From positions 11,529,922 to 11,593,921 of the forward strand of contig JALGPY010000012.1 in NCBI GenBank assembly GCA_023055425.1: a stretch of DNA of 64,000 bases, in the 5' to 3' direction. Origin of the DNA: Linanthus parryae (lineage: Eukaryota; Streptophyta; Magnoliopsida; Ericales; Polemoniaceae). Both the position numbers and the translations under genes were made by a program. Shown one piece after another: positions 34,300 to 47,132 of the stretch. The notes beneath the pieces are model-generated. The model had not been told where the DNA came from and ran no database searches. It saw only the letters and a list, made by a program, of their open reading frames with translations. How positions within the stretch are numbered: the first letter of the stretch is position 1; each line of letters begins with the position of its first letter.

Positions 34300-37200
34300 T
34301 CACCGTGCTTGTACCCATTCAATGAACTTTCTTAAGTTGTCAGATGAAGAGCCACTGTCTCCGATGCTTTCTTCTGTAGCTTTCTTCATATCGGAGACTC
34401 TTTCTTTGAAGGACTTGTCATTCAGAAGCTTCTCCACTTTATCCTCAATTTCTTCTTTCTTGATGATTCCATTTTCATCATGATTAAACCTCATTCCTAC
34501 CTTCCAAATATCACAAATGTAGGTCTCATTATGTAATACCCCGTATTCTGCATAGGGGTAATTTTGTACTTTGATGAGTGAGACGATCCGCGTTTTATTT
34601 ATGTTTAATTTCTAGTAAAATATTAGCCGGAATTTTTTTCGTGTTGTCTCCCTAGAATTCTATTTATCCAACCCAAACTTTATTTCACAAAAATATGGTT
34701 TCTATTTCCTAAAACCCCATATTTCCTCTATTTTCATTTTTATGGTTACTATCATAATTTTTATAAGAATATTTTTACTACTGCAAAATAACTTCTCCAA
34801 GAATCATATTTCTTTCACTATTACTATAATATTGTCATATCACTATTCATATGCATCTTTCCGAAAGTAATGTTTGATATAATTTTATGCTTATTGCTTT
34901 TTAATATTATATTATTTTATTTTTATCAAACTTCTATTCATAGCAAGCTTCTCCAAGAAGCTCTCATTATTCAATTCCATCTTTTTATCCTTCTCATGTA
35001 AGTTTTCTCTATTTCTTCTTCCATACTACCTCTCAATCTTCTCCAACACATTTCTTCCAAATCTTCCCCAACAAGATTTTGTGGCTTCCTCCATACAATT
35101 CCACCTCTCCAAGAAATCTCTTCTATATATATGGTTTTCCCTACCTCATTCCTCCACACCCACGTCTTCCCTTCAGTCTCCCTCGACTCCAGAAAGCTCG
35201 ACCAAGTTCCAGAAGTGCTCAGCGGTGCCCACAAGCCACTAGAGAAGCGTCGACAAAACTCCATCACCGGCGAAGACCACCATGGATTCGGGCGAGCTTC
35301 TCGCCGGAGTTCAACCATAACGATCCAAGCCGCCAAACCAGCTCCTTACAACTCAGAGGAGTCCGACGGAGCCATAAGAGGCCTCAACCGAGGCAAAGAA
35401 CCACCGGAGAAGCCCCGGCGAAGCTCCATCTCCGGCGACACCGACGGCGACCTCGACCCGACCCATTTCTTCATCGTTTCTCGCGATTCTTCGACTGGGT
35501 GACGTTTTCGTAGACGAGACGACATCTAGGATGTGCTTTGGATTTCGGTAAGTTAATATGCCTAGCCTCGCGTGCCTTTCATTCTTTCGTGTATCGCGTG
35601 TGTTATTTGTGAAACACTACCGTGCTTAATTTATTTGAGTTGTTATTTGCTTTGAAATACTCCTCTTTGAAGTCTTGCATGAAACTTGTATCCAAATCTA
35701 AATAACGAATCTGAAAGAAGAACACCTAATATCTTATTGAGGAATAACTTGAAACTGTGATGTCCCAAGACGGACCACGTCATTGGGTTGGAAGTACGAA
35801 ATTTGAAATAGTTGCCTCGGTTACCAAAAGTGGTTTGGAGCTCCTTACTCAATTCTGCATCTTGAATGAATATTCGTAATTATGTAAAGTGGAAAGCCGT
35901 TGTGCGTGGGTTTGTGCCATATCCCTGAGACAATACATTTCTGACATATGTGATTGGTTACGAGATTATGAGATTATGAGGCTCTGACCTCCTGTGATTA
36001 TGTTATGGTTATGAGGCGCTGTAATGCGAACCTCTTGTGATTGAGTTATGACTACGTGGGTGCTTTTGGCACATATGAGAAAGAGGTTGTGGATTGGATA
36101 TGGCCACGCCCCGTATCAACCAGTTACTAAAATGAACTTCTGGACTCGATTCATATCAATGTTATTATCTTGAGATTAAAGTTATATTGAGATTTGCTAG
36201 TGACATTGATTTTCCGAGATGGACCACATCTTTGGGTTGGAATACGAAGTCTGAGATCGTTACGGAGTTTGACAAATCAAATCAACGTGAACGCTTTTCC
36301 TGCGAATATTTGATATTTATTACTCAGCGAATATGTTATTCTTTTCACATGCCTCATAATCTGTTTACGTGCTATGGGTGTTAACTTACTCAGCCGTTTG
36401 CTGATCATTTTCTGTAAAACTGCGTCGGCTTTGGCTATTTTAAAACCGCAGGTTAGCTATCGAGGTGGGGGAAACGTTCACGACAGAGCAGGATAGAGAA
36501 GCTTGGTGCTTAGATCATCGATCACATAGTAATTTGTTTCATATCACTGAAATTGTATTCTTGAATTTTCAAATGTCATTGTTTTTATTGAAATTCTAAT
36601 AAGCTATGTTTTGGAATATTATCGATGGTTGTACTAGCTATGAACCGACGATCCTTATCCGTTCCCAATGAGGCTCATCACCTCGGGCGGAGACATCTCT
36701 TCCGAACGTGGGGCCGGGCTGGCCTTGCGATTTGGGAGGTTGTTGCACATTAAGAAGCTGATCACCAAAGTATGGCCAGCACAGAAAAGGCTTTCCATTG
36801 CATACCCTTCCATGGTGGAGTTCCAACCGCAGTGGCACATGGCTCAGAACATTCTGCTGAGGTGCCCAGCTCACTATCCGACCACGAGAACCCACCCTTT
36901 CTCTGAACGCTTTTGGGTAAGCATCTCTCATCTGGTCAGTTATATCTGGTCTAACAACCCACAAGAATGGTCTTTTTGTGAGTTCAAGACCCAATGCTAA
37001 TTCTTGGAACTGAGTTTGGTCAAACACAGTGAAGCTCCCAAAGGCAACATAGATGACTGAGTTTGTTTGCTGTTGATCAAGCCATTGAAGGCAGGTGGAG
37101 TCTTCTAGCCAGAAGCTTCTTGCTGAATTTCCACAGCGACTGCTTGCTAAAAGTGGGCCTACAGGCAAGATATCTGGATGCAAGGAAAATGCAGCCGGCT

Positions 37201-37387
37201 CAAAGGCATAAGCTGAATTGCATAGTAGCAATTCTGCAATCTCGGCATCTTTGTTGTATCTTGACAAATGTTCAAAAACAACTTTCTGAGTGGTCATGTC
37301 CTGAAAGCATACCCATGTTAAATATTTTGTGTTCATAGCCGGCATGCTTGGTGACAGCCGAATCATTTTGTTTTCTGTAATTCTTCC
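34300..37387 (-). pseudogene. UGT83A1-like exon 2 (copy U2), split by a solo LTR and with a scrambled PSPG box
   Basis: Exon 2 starts at 37387 after a good acceptor (CTATACAG) and reads GRITENKMIRLSPSMPAMN. Coding runs to 36753, is cut by a 2.2-kb solo LTR, and resumes at 34531 with ETYICDIWKVGMRFNHDENG to the stop at 34302-34300 (...RKFIEWVQAR). The sugar-donor PSPG box is damaged. WAPQQNVLSH is present, but the bases for about eight residues (PSVACFLS in the intact copy) are missing. HCGWNSTMEG is then out of frame, and a further one-base loss restores the frame at KPFLCWPYF. The apparent C-terminus after ...GDQLLN is LTR-encoded read-through. Splicing to the exon 1 at 47190-47670 would have to cross about 10 kb of transposons. 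Confidence 0.9.
34532..36747 (+). mobile_element. Solo LTR of a chromovirus-type gypsy element inside UGT exon 2
   Basis: 2216 bp with TGTAATACCCCG at the left and GGAGGTTGTTGCA at the right. A perfect 5-bp target duplication CATTA flanks it (34527-34531 and 36748-36752). The UGT codons on either side join when it is removed. It contains no primer site or pol sequence. It presumably arose by recombination between the two LTRs of a full element. Confidence 0.92.
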
Positions 37388-37499
37388 TGTATAGATTGAA
37401 GTAAAAAAGATCAATTTCTTAAGGATATGAACTCTGGCGAATAGAAAATAGGTTGAAGCAATGGCTACATTTGTTGGCCAAGTCTCTGTCCTTTCTCTC

Positions 37500-37671
37500 A
37501 TTTCCAAATGGTTTTGAAGTTGAATCCCAGGAAACTTTACATGGTATCAGAGCCTCGGCTCACACACGTGAATGGTTTAACAACCCACGTGCTCACCGCC
37601 ACCCGCAGACAAAAGATCCACGTGTAGGCCAAAAGATGCCACACGTGAGGGGGCGTGTTGAGAAGTCCCAC
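37500..37671 (+). mobile_element. TRIM-like remnant in the UGT intron region
   Basis: TGGTATCAGAGCC (37542) is a tRNA-Met primer site, preceded by an LTR-like end ...CTTTACA. Only 113 bp later a purine tract (GTGAGGGGGCG) is followed by TGTTGAGAAGTCCCAC, a typical TRIM LTR start. The 3' LTR is cut after 16 bp at the junction with the Tat fragment, and the 5' LTR is truncated. This small spacing is diagnostic of a TRIM. Confidence 0.55.
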
Positions 37672-39757
37672 TGGGCGTGCCAGAAATTTGTACGCACAAA
37701 TTTGTTGTTCAAGAAAATAAACAAGTAAATCTGCGACAAATTCAATTTATGGGAGTAATAAAGCGGGACTACAATCTCTGGTATGTATTTTCTTAAATAA
37801 GAAAATAATATCCTTTTATTCTACTCTCCTTCTTTGATTGAGGGGATTGATCTTCTCCGATTTAGGCGGATCTGATGTTCTCCAATTTGAGCGGATCTTT
37901 GATCTTCGATGTAGGCGGATGTGATTTCTCCGATTTGGGCGGAGTTGGGATCTCCGATGTAGGCGGAGGCGGCAATTCTGAGCAGCGATGGAGTTCTTCG
38001 GGCCTTGAATGGCTTGTTCGTCAGAGCTCTGCTACTTCTGAATCTCCAAGTGTAGTAACGCTTCAAGAACTTGCCATTGATGGGGCCAATTCTCAATCCA
38101 TCTTCTGCCACGATCTTGTATGCACCATTTGTGTATACTTCTTGCACTTTGTAGGGTCCATCCCATTTGGAGGTGAACTTATTCCCCGTTCGATGAGTAG
38201 TGATGATGGGCCTCCTGACTGCGAGTACAAGATCCCCTACTTGGAACGAACGGATTCGAACTTTCCTGTTGAATGACTTGGACATGCGAGCTTGGTAACA
38301 CTCGAGCCGCTGTTGTGCTTCAAGCCTTTTCTCATCCAACACTTCTAGCTCTGAAAGCCGAAGACGTGCATTATCTTCCTCAGTGAGACCTTCCTGAATA
38401 GCAATCCTCAGCGATGGGATTTGACGCTCCAAAGGTAACACTGCTTCTGCTCCATACACCAATGAGTAAGGCGTTGCTTGTGTAGGTGTACGATAGGTAG
38501 TCCTGTACGCCCATAGAGCTTCTCCAATATTTTCATGCCAGTCTCGCTTTGACTTTGCAACCACTCTCTTCAAAAGATTGCCAAGGGTCTTGTTGAATGC
38601 TTCAGCCAGTCCATTCGCTGGTGCATTATACATCGACGACTTGTACTTTTTGAAGCTAAACTGTTCACATAGCTTGTTCATGAGATTATTGTCGAAGGCC
38701 TTTCCATTATCTGTGATGATGTAGCGTGGCACACCATACCGAAAGATAATGTTGTTCTTGATGAATTGCACGACTGTCTCCTTCTTGACTTCTGTAAATG
38801 GTGCAGCTTCAGCCCATTTGGAAAAGTAATCGGTTGCAGCAAGGACGAAAAGATGACCACCAGAAGATTTTTTCAGAGGCCCCACAACGTCAAGACCCCA
38901 TGCGTCAAATGGCCAAGAGGATACCGTTGGGTGGAGCAACTCAGGCGGTTGATGTATGAGATTTGCATGAAACTGGCAAGCTTGACATCTCTTTGCAAAA
39001 TCCATGCAATCCTTTACCATGGTGGGCCACTAATAACCCATCCTTTTAATTCTTAAGTGACGCTTTGGCCCTGACTGATGAGCCCCACATACTCCGGAGT
39101 GAGCTTCTTTTAGCACATGCAAAGATTCATCTTCTCCCACGCAGCGAAGCAACAACCCTTCGAATGAACGACGATAAAGCGTATCTTTATAGTAAAGGAA
39201 GCGTGGAGCGCGCCTTCGAATGTCGTTCCTCTTTCGTGGATCGTCAGGTAGTCTTTGATTTTGCAAGTAGTCTATCAAAGCATCACGCCAATCTTCTTTC
39301 TCAACTTCATATACCGAAATTGAGTTTATGTCTTTCCCGTCATCATCGTGATCGTCAAACATGGGGGGAACTATCCACCTCTCGCAAATTTCGACTGTTG
39401 CTCTGTGCTCCGGGAACGTCAAAGTTGAAGCGAGCTTGGCGAGTGCGTCTGCTTGTTTATTTTCACCTCTCGGCACATGCTCTAATGTGGTGTTTCCAAG
39501 CCATGCTACCATTCGGGTAGCATAGTTATGATAGCGGATCAATTCAGGCTTCTTCACCTCGTAGATGTTGAGGAGTTGATTGATCACGAGCTTTGAATCG
39601 CCATATACATGAAGATCCAAGTGTTTGGCATCAACAGCCATTTCCAATCCGAGTATGAGAGCTTGGTACTCTGCGACATTGTTAGAGCAACTTTCCTTAA
39701 GAGTGAATGCGTAAGGCAACACATCTCCTTCCGGCGAGACGAACACTAAATGTCTAC
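37672..39757 (-). pseudogene. Tat-type Ty3/gypsy fragment: second RNase H and integrase
   Basis: On the minus strand the right part (39757 to about 39030) encodes an archaeal-type RNase H (VSPEGDVLPYAF; NVAEYQALILGLEMA; HVYGDSKLVINQL), the extra RNase H of Tat elements. After a stop near 39030, integrase follows: CQACQFHANLIHQPPELLHP, WGLDVVGPLKKSSGG, ITDNGKAF and NAPANGLAEAFNKTL, then a chromodomain-less tail to 37821. Gag, protease, the reverse transcriptase and the first RNase H are missing, so this is a truncated copy. Beyond the ORF an LTR-like end is followed by TGGCACGCCCAGTGGGAC, a primer-site-like sequence, at 37690-37665. Confidence 0.85.
37847..37976. repeat. Short tandem repeat, unit about 24 bp
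   Basis: About five units of the type TGATCTTCTCCGATTTAGGC followed by GGA. On the minus strand it encodes an imperfect peptide repeat (SAYIGDPNSAQIGE, SAYIEDQRSAQIGE) at the end of the Tat frame. Confidence 0.7.
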
Positions 39758-40256
39758 ATTTATTTAATTTTCGTGAGCTTCAGTAAAATAAATGTTATGT
39801 AATTTGTGTTGATTTGAACTGAATAAGAGTAGAAACGTGATGCCACATCTGTTGCCAAATGGACTTACACCGTTAACTTCCGATAGATAAGTGGGTGGCA
39901 TTTTAGTATATTAATACTTCAAAAGGGACAGTGTGGTTTTTTCTCATTTTATTCTTTGTTCTATTTTGCTTTTTCTCTTCCAATTTTATTTATCCTTTTT
40001 TTTCTTTTTATATTTTTCTTCTTCATATTTATTAAACGGAAGTTCACTGTGAGTCCTTTTCAACCTAAGTATCGCAATTTTACAAACTGCAGATACGATA
40101 AGTGGTAAAACCAATACTGCGTGTAGCTAAGTGTCAGCGAGGCGAAACTGCAAAAGGGTTTTCTTTCAAAAAGTTCTAAAAAATTATCAATTTCTTAGGG
40201 TTATGAACTGACAGAAAATAATTTATGTTTCTTCAGTTGCTACATTCATTTGTATG
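39758..40256. other. UGT intron fragments
   Basis: 39790-39865 resembles the sequence at 47134-47192 next to the exon-1 splice donor (shared GAGTAGAAACGTGATGCCA). 40180-40245 resembles the sequence at 37411-37480 next to the exon-2 acceptor (shared CAATTTCTTA, TATGAACT, GCTACATT). Between them (about 39867-40180) nothing is recognised. No exon remains between these two intron pieces. Confidence 0.6.
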
Positions 40257-41035
40257 TGTTGGAAAAAGTAAGTTTTTGACGATATTAATTGGAGTCTGGT
40301 TTGACCCGAATCGCTTAAGAGTTGATGATACCATTAGTGGTCGTTTCGGTAACTCACTCGTCAAAAACTATGAAGTAATGAATGATCAATTTAAGCGCTC
40401 AAAATGAGTCGTTGATGATTGGGTTGAGAGAGAGTATATCACATCGTTGACGAGGAAGACAAAGGTCGAACCACCACAGTAAGCTTGGATACATGTTGTG
40501 ACGTGGTGTAGTGTTGGGTTGGGTTAGTTAGTGGGCCTTAACTTTTTTGGGTCAAAATACTAACTAAATATTAATATGTTATGTATTTAAACGGATTGTC
40601 AAAAGTTGCAACTGATCAATTCAAATTGAACAGACACAACCGTTCCCAACAGTCACTTCTTCTCCTATAAAGAGGACTATCCTCCTCCTCATTAAGATGC
40701 ATCTCAGAAACACACAAATATCTCTCTCACTACCTTACATCAGAAATTCTCCTTTTCGTGGTCTTAGTTCGTCGTGTGAGAGTGTCGTACCGTGCTTTCA
40801 ACACTGCACAGGGAAGCTTTTATCCTGGGAAGTAGACGTCCAATTTCTCCACGGCAAGCACGAAGTGTGGGGGACGAATCTGCTTTAAGGAGCCTCGTTT
40901 TCTATACGAACTTTCTTCCAAAAATTGTACAAGCGTTCGAGAATCTCACTATCAGTAAGTTCGTTCCGTGTTTTACTATTTTCGGGTACTGTTTAGATTA
41001 TACACAATTTTTTCGGGTCAATAAAATTTATAACA
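40257..41035 (+). repeat. 5' LTR of Copia III
   Basis: 779 bp with a TATA box in CCTATAAAGAGG near 40674. The stretch 41036-41854 after it is untranslated leader with no gene seen. Confidence 0.9.
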
Positions 41036-41854
41036 ATCTTAAAGAAGATTCGTGTGTTATAATCTACAAGTGTCTCTAAAATTTCTGTCCATTTTGGTAT
41101 GTTCTTTAATTCTGTTAAATTAAAACAGAGTCTTGCGCATTCATTTTTGAGTTTCTGTTCATCCTTTTCTAACTGCTGTGACCAATACATGCACTGTTGT
41201 TGTTTCATTTCAGTTGTTTCCTTTTTGATTAACTTATTTGTTATGTTAAAGCATCACTGTTAGTGCATAGATTTATTGTTTAGAAGTTCACAACTGTTAC
41301 AACATTTACAGTTTGTGTTAATCAATCTCTGATTTCCAGTTTCAATTTCAGTTTGTTTTATTAATTGCGAAAAACTTAGGAAATTTACTATTGGTCAGAT
41401 TCCTTGTTTTTCTTTTGAAGAAGTTGGTCAGATTCGTTGTTATTCATTACTTCAGATTCCTTAGTTGTTTATATTTGGTCCAGTGGTTTCAATTTCGTCA
41501 TTACAGGAAGGGCATTTCTTGTTTACTTGGCCTACTTTCATGTTGGTACGTATTGTTATTACTTGGCCATTTTATTCTTTCGTGTTTTTTTTTCTATTGC
41601 AAAGTACAGTTTGTATCTGTCAAATTTTGTAATTCTCATTATCAGTTTCATGTGAACAATTTATTCTTTGACTTGCTTCTATAAATTCAACAAGTTTCCT
41701 ATAATTCTGTCCAGTGCTTGCTTTAATAAATTCAGCAAGTTTTCAGTTTCTTATATCTTGTCCAGTACTATCTATTACCAAACGCTTATAGTAATGCAAT
41801 TCCATTTAGTTATTCATACTGACGAGTATACATAAAATATTTCTATTTGTAGAA

Positions 41855-44800
41855 ATGGGAGACCATTCCGGAAAAGAGGCGGGTGAAACGTCAAACTTGA
41901 CATCCGCTACCGTCAACCCCGTTGTACCGATGGGTTCTCATCTTGTTGAAAAGCCGGAAAAATTTACGGGCAAGGACTTCAAACGTTGGCAGCAAAAGAT
42001 GTTGTTTTACCTAACGACTTTGAGTCTTGCAAAATTTCTCAACGAAGATGCTCCTCCATGTCCATAAAATGCCGATAGACAAACCGTTGCAGCGGTTGAG
42101 GCTTGGAATCATTCAGACTTCCTTGCGAGAAACTATATTTTAAATTGTTAGGAAAACCGATTGTATAATGTCTATTGTGCTGTAAAAACGGCTAAGGAAC
42201 TTTGGCAATCCCTCGAAAATAAATATAAAGTAGAGGATGCCGGTGCTAAAAAATTCGTAGTCGAGAATTTCATGGAATTTAGAATGGTAGACTCCAAGGG
42301 TATCATGCAGCAGGTTCAGGAATTTCAATGTGTAATACATGATGTAATAGCGGAGAAAATGAATCTCCCTGAGAAATTCCTTGTAGCCGTGATGATTCAC
42401 AAGTTGCCCCCCGCATGGACGACCTACAAGAGCTACTTGAAGCATAAGAAATGACGATGGAGGAGCTCATCGTTCGACTTCGGATTGAAGAAGCCAATCG
42501 ACTAGCCGAAGACAAGCTGTCAACAAGCTATCAGTCTAAGGCAAACGTCGTAGAGGAATAGCCGAAGAAAAATCTGAAGAGGAAGGATACGAATGAGAAG
42601 AAAAAGTTCACGGCTAAATGTCACAATTATGGCAAGACCGGGCACAAGATAAAAGATTGTCGGAAAAAGAAGAATACCTCCAAAGGGAAGGAACCCGAAG
42701 CCAACATGGCCGAGGATGGAGAAGACAGAAACGACTTTGCAGCCGTAGTCTCGTAAGTGAACCTCGCCGGAGGCCATCCCAAGGAGTAGTGGATCGACAC
42801 CGGTGCCACAAGGAACATATGTTCCGACAATGCTATGTTCTCATCGTTCGAGCCGATTGAAAATGAAGAATCGTTGTACACGGGAAATTCAGCAACTTCC
42901 GCCATAAAAGGGAAAGGGAAAATAATGCTGAAAATGACTTCCGGAAAAACCCTTACCCTCAATGATGTTCTCTATGTTCCTGATATTAGGAAGAACTTAG
43001 TTTCAGGATCAGTGCTTAGCAAGAAAGGGTTTAAGCTTGTATTTGAGTCGGACAAATTTGTTCTGACTAAAGGTGGAGAATATCTAGGTAGGAGGTATCT
43101 CAAAGATGGGCGATTTAAGCTCAATGTAATGACTGTGTTTCCGACTATGAATAAGAAAGCGCAAGTTAATTATTTGTCGGATTCTTCTGCTTCATGTTTA
43201 TGGCATGCACGATTATGTCATGTTAATTACGAGTCGATTCGTAAATTAATGAAAATGGACCATCTTCCCGAAAGCGCGATTAATTCCGATCACGAGTGTG
43301 AAATATGCGTAGAGACGAAATTGACAAGTAAGTCGTTTCAACCTATCGGTTCGAAATCAACGAGTCCTCTCGATTAATTCATACCGACATATGTGATCTG
43401 AAATTTGTGCAGACAAGAAGTGGAAAGAAATATTTTATAACATTTATCGACGACTGCACTAAATACTGTTATGTTTATTTGTTGCATAGTCGAGATGGAG
43501 CGTTAGACGCATTCAATAAATATGAGGCCGAGGTGGAAAATCAATTGAATAAAAGGATTAAGATTATTCGAAGCGATCAAATAGGAGAATATGATTCTCC
43601 ATTTGTGGAAATTTGTTCGCAAAGTGGAATCATCCATCAAACCTCAGCACCCTACACACCCCAACAAAATGGGGTTGCGGAAAGAAAAAAAAAAATAGAA
43701 CATAAAAACAAATGCTCAACGCATTACTTTTAAGTTCAGGGCTACCACAAAACATGTGGGGGAAGCTTTATTAAGCGCCAACTATATTCTAAACAGAATT
43801 CCTAAAAGGAAATTGGACAAGACCCCATATGAAGTGTGGAAAGGCTGGAAACCCTCATACAAACATTTGAAGGTATGGGGGTGTCTTGCTAAAGTAGGAA
43901 CCCCACTACCAAAAAGGGTCAAATTAGAACCTAAAACGATAGATTGCATCTTCATTGGATACGCGGCTAATAGTAGTGCTCACCGGTTTCTGGTCCACAA
44001 ATCAGAAATGCCGGATATTCGCGAGAACACTATTATTGAATCAGCCAATGCCTCCTTCTTCGAAGATATATTTCCTTGCAAGATAAAGGAAGTAGAAGCG
44101 TCCAGAAAACGGTCGCATGATACCGCCATTGGCGATGACCAGGAAAAAGAGGTAAGACGAAGTAAACAAGCCAAAACGACAACAACTTTTGGACCTGATT
44201 TCCTAACATATTTAACGGAAAATGATCCAACAAGTTATAAAGAGGCCATATCCAGTGTTGATGCTCCATATTGTAAAGAAGCTATAAATAGCGAGATCGA
44301 ATCCATCTTACAAAATAATACTTGGGAATTAGTAGATATTCAACAAGGCTCCAAGCCCCTAGGTTGTAAGGGGATATTTAAGAAGAAGCTTAAACCCGAT
44401 GGTACAATCGACAAGTACAAGGCAAGACTTGTCGCGAAAGGGTATAGGCAGAAAGAAGGACTAGATTTCTTTGACACATATGCTCCGGTGACGAGAATAA
44501 CGTCTATTCGGATGCTTATTGCAATTGCTGCAATATTCAATTTTGAAATACACCAAATGGACGTTAAAACGGCTTTCTTGAACGTAGAATTAGAGGAAGA
44601 AATCTATATGGAACAACCGGAAGGGTTTAAAGTTCCTGGAAGCGACAACAAATATTGTCGGCTAAAGAAGTCCCTTTATGGACTAAAACAGGCCCCCAAG
44701 CAATGGCACGAGAAGTTCGACAAAGTCATGAGCAGTCATGGATTTCGTACTAATGAATGTGATAAGTGCGTATACTATAAGAAAATAGGAAAGGAATGTG

Positions 44801-45795
44801 TCATAATATGCTTGTATGTCGACGACATGCTAATAATGGGGAGCAGCAGGGCAGTAATTCCTGAAACCAAGAAATTATTGTCTACAAAGTTTGACATGAA
44901 AGACCTAGGAGTGGCGGATGTAATTTTAGGGATTAAAATTACAAAGACTCCAGATGGTTACGCACTTTCTTAAACTCACTACATAGAGAAGGTGATCGAA
45001 AAGTTTGAAAAAGGGAGCAACAAACCGATTACCACACCAGTAGACGTGAGTTTGCATCTCGCCAAGAATCGTGGCGAATGTGTTAGGCAATTGAAATATG
45101 CGCAAATAATTGGTAGCCTCATGTACATCATGAATTGTACAAGGCCGGACATCGCACAAGCTGTCGGAAAATTGAGTCGCTTTACCAGTAACCCTGGAAA
45201 GGATCATTGGACAGCCTTGATTCGAGTATTGAGGTATGTTCGTTATACCAAAGACTTGGGTCTACAATACTCGAACTATCCAGCTGTCGTAGAAGGATAT
45301 TGCGATGCCAATTGGATCTCTGACTCAAGAGACTCCAATTCACACAAGTGGATATGTATTCACTCTTGGTGGAGCGGTAATATGTTGGAAATATTCAAAG
45401 CAGACGTGCATTGCAAGGTCAACTATGGAAGCAGAATTCATAGCGTTAGACAAGGCAGGGGAAGAAGCAGAATGGCTTCGTCATTTCCTCGAAGATATTC
45501 CAACATGGTCAAAACCGTGCCTCCTATCTGCATTCATTGCGAAAGCCAATCAGCAATAGGTAGAGCACAAAGTAGCATGTATAATGGTAAGTCTAGACAT
45601 TTACGTTGGAGACATGATACCATTAGGCAACTTCTCTCAAGAGGAATAATATCGATCGATTATGTAAAGTCAAAAGAAAATATAGCGGATCCGTTGACTA
45701 AAGGTTTATCGAGAGAACTAGTTGCAAGTTTGTCAAGGGGAATGGGATTGAAGCCAATCTCGTACGAGTTGCACGTAGCGGCAAACCCAACCTAG
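41855..45795 (+). pseudogene. Copia III gag-pol with several stops and frameshifts
   Basis: gag begins MGDHSGKEAGETSN and contains FKRWQQKMLFYLTTLSLAKF. Stops occur at 42065-42067 (after EDAPPCP) and near 42148. The zinc knuckle has lost a cysteine (CHNYGKTGHKIKDC, near 42620). The protease keeps DTGATRNIC near 42795 but is preceded by an in-frame stop. Integrase has LWHARLCHVNYES, a stop at 43375, FIDDCTKYCYVYL and NGVAERK before a frameshift near 43690-43730. Reverse transcriptase is long and readable ([21 protein letters not shown] near 44815), with a stop at 44971. RNase H is frameshifted near 45330 (DSRDSNSHK in place of the [11 protein letters not shown] frame) and ends [12 protein letters not shown]. 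The sequence 45796-46353 is 3' untranslated. Confidence 0.9.
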
Positions 45796-46353
45796 GTGAC
45801 TGGAGATCCCAAGAACTAGGTTCAAAAGGGACAACCCAACTACCAGTGCAAATAAATAAATCACTCACCCGGAAATTAAGTTTCCAAACTCATTCCTAGG
45901 ACGAACACCGAGTGATGGGACAGGGTAAGCTAAAGGCTTTTAATGAGACCACATCTTAAGGTTATTTGAGAAGAGTACATAGAATACTCGTTGTGTGTCT
46001 CACCTATGTGAGTAGGAACGGGCCGGTTCTAGGAGGATGACGTGGCTATACTCCTCTAAGTCTACTCATGAAACCAGGAAAGTGTTTCAAGGCCGAAATG
46101 AACACAACTATGAGAACGGACTACGTTCAGGTTGTTAATTGTGTGATTACTACCGACTAGGTATACAACGCGGCAAGCAGTTCAAGGCGTTTCGTTCACT
46201 GTCAAGCCAGTATATCCTGTAGTATTCCACTAAGGGGAAGGTTCAAAGCCTATGGCCACCTTCCTTTATGCAATTAACAACCGCCTAGGAGATTTCATCC
46301 ACATTTGGACAACTTTTACGATTAAAAGCTAATTTGTCATTCATGTGGGAGAT

Positions 46354-47132
46354 TGTTGGAAAAAGTAAGTTTTTGACGATATTAATTGGAGTCTGGTTTG
46401 ACCCGAATCGCTTAAGAGTTGATGATACCATTAGTGGTCGTTTCGGTAACTCACTCGTCAAAAACTATGAAGTAATGAATGATCAAATTAAGCGCTCAAA
46501 ATGAGTCGTTGATCATTGGGTTGAGAGAGAGTATATCACATCGTTGATGAGGAAGACAAAGGTCGAACCACCACAGTCAGCTTGGATACATGTTGTGACG
46601 TGGTGTAGTGTTGGGTTGGGTTAGTTAGTGGGCCTTAACTTTTTTGGGCCAAAATACTAACTAAATATTAATATGTTATGTATTTAAACGGTTTGTCAAA
46701 AGTTGCAACTGATCAATTCAAATTGAACAGACACAACCGTTCCCAACAGTCACTTCTTCTCCTATAAAAAGGACTATCCTCCTCCTCATTAAGATACATC
46801 TCAGAAACACACAAATATCTCTCTCACTACCTTACATCAGAAATTCTCCTTTTCGTGGTCTTAGTTCGTCGTGTGCGAGTGTCGTACCGTGCTTTCAACA
46901 CTGCACAGGGAAGCTTTTATCCTGGGAAGTAGACGTCCAATTTCTCCACGGCAAGCACGAAGTGTGGGGGACGAATCTGCTTTAAGGAGCCTCGTATTCT
47001 ACACGAAACTGTCTTCCAAAAATGTACAAGCGTTCGGGAATCTCACTATCAGTAAGTTCGTTCCGTGTTTTACTATTTTCGGGTACTGTTTAGATTATAC
47101 ACAATTTTTTCGGGTCAATAAAATTTATAACA
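46354..47132 (+). repeat. 3' LTR of Copia III
   Basis: 779 bp, the same length as the 5' LTR, with TATA box CCTATAAAAAGG near 46774. It ends 57 bp from the splice donor of the UGT exon 1 beside it. Confidence 0.9.

Larger units (their letters stand above)
40257..47132 (+). mobile_element. Copia III: Ty1/copia retrotransposon in the UGT intron region
   Basis: 6876 bp. LTRs 40257-41035 and 46354-47132 are each 779 bp, start TGTTGGAAAAAGTAAG and end ATTTATAACA. A perfect GTATG duplication flanks them (40252-40256 and 47133-47137). A purine tract (GTGGGAGAT) precedes the 3' LTR. I saw about 15-20 differences between the LTRs (roughly 2%). No canonical tRNA-Met primer site follows the 5' LTR; the sequence there is ATCTTAAAG, much as in Copia IV (ATCTTAAGG), its close relative. 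Confidence 0.93.

Noticed and set aside
35079..35513. ORFs of 120-144 codons as genes
   Set aside because: They lie inside the solo LTR 34532-36747, with no homology seen.
36638..36752. C-terminal tail of the U2 UGT open frame
   Set aside because: This part is encoded by the solo LTR, not by the gene; the real continuation is at 34531.
37542..37555. tRNA gene or fragment at TGGTATCAGAGCC
   Set aside because: This is a primer-binding site; the rest of a tRNA is absent. The same holds for 3702, 28697 and 59587.
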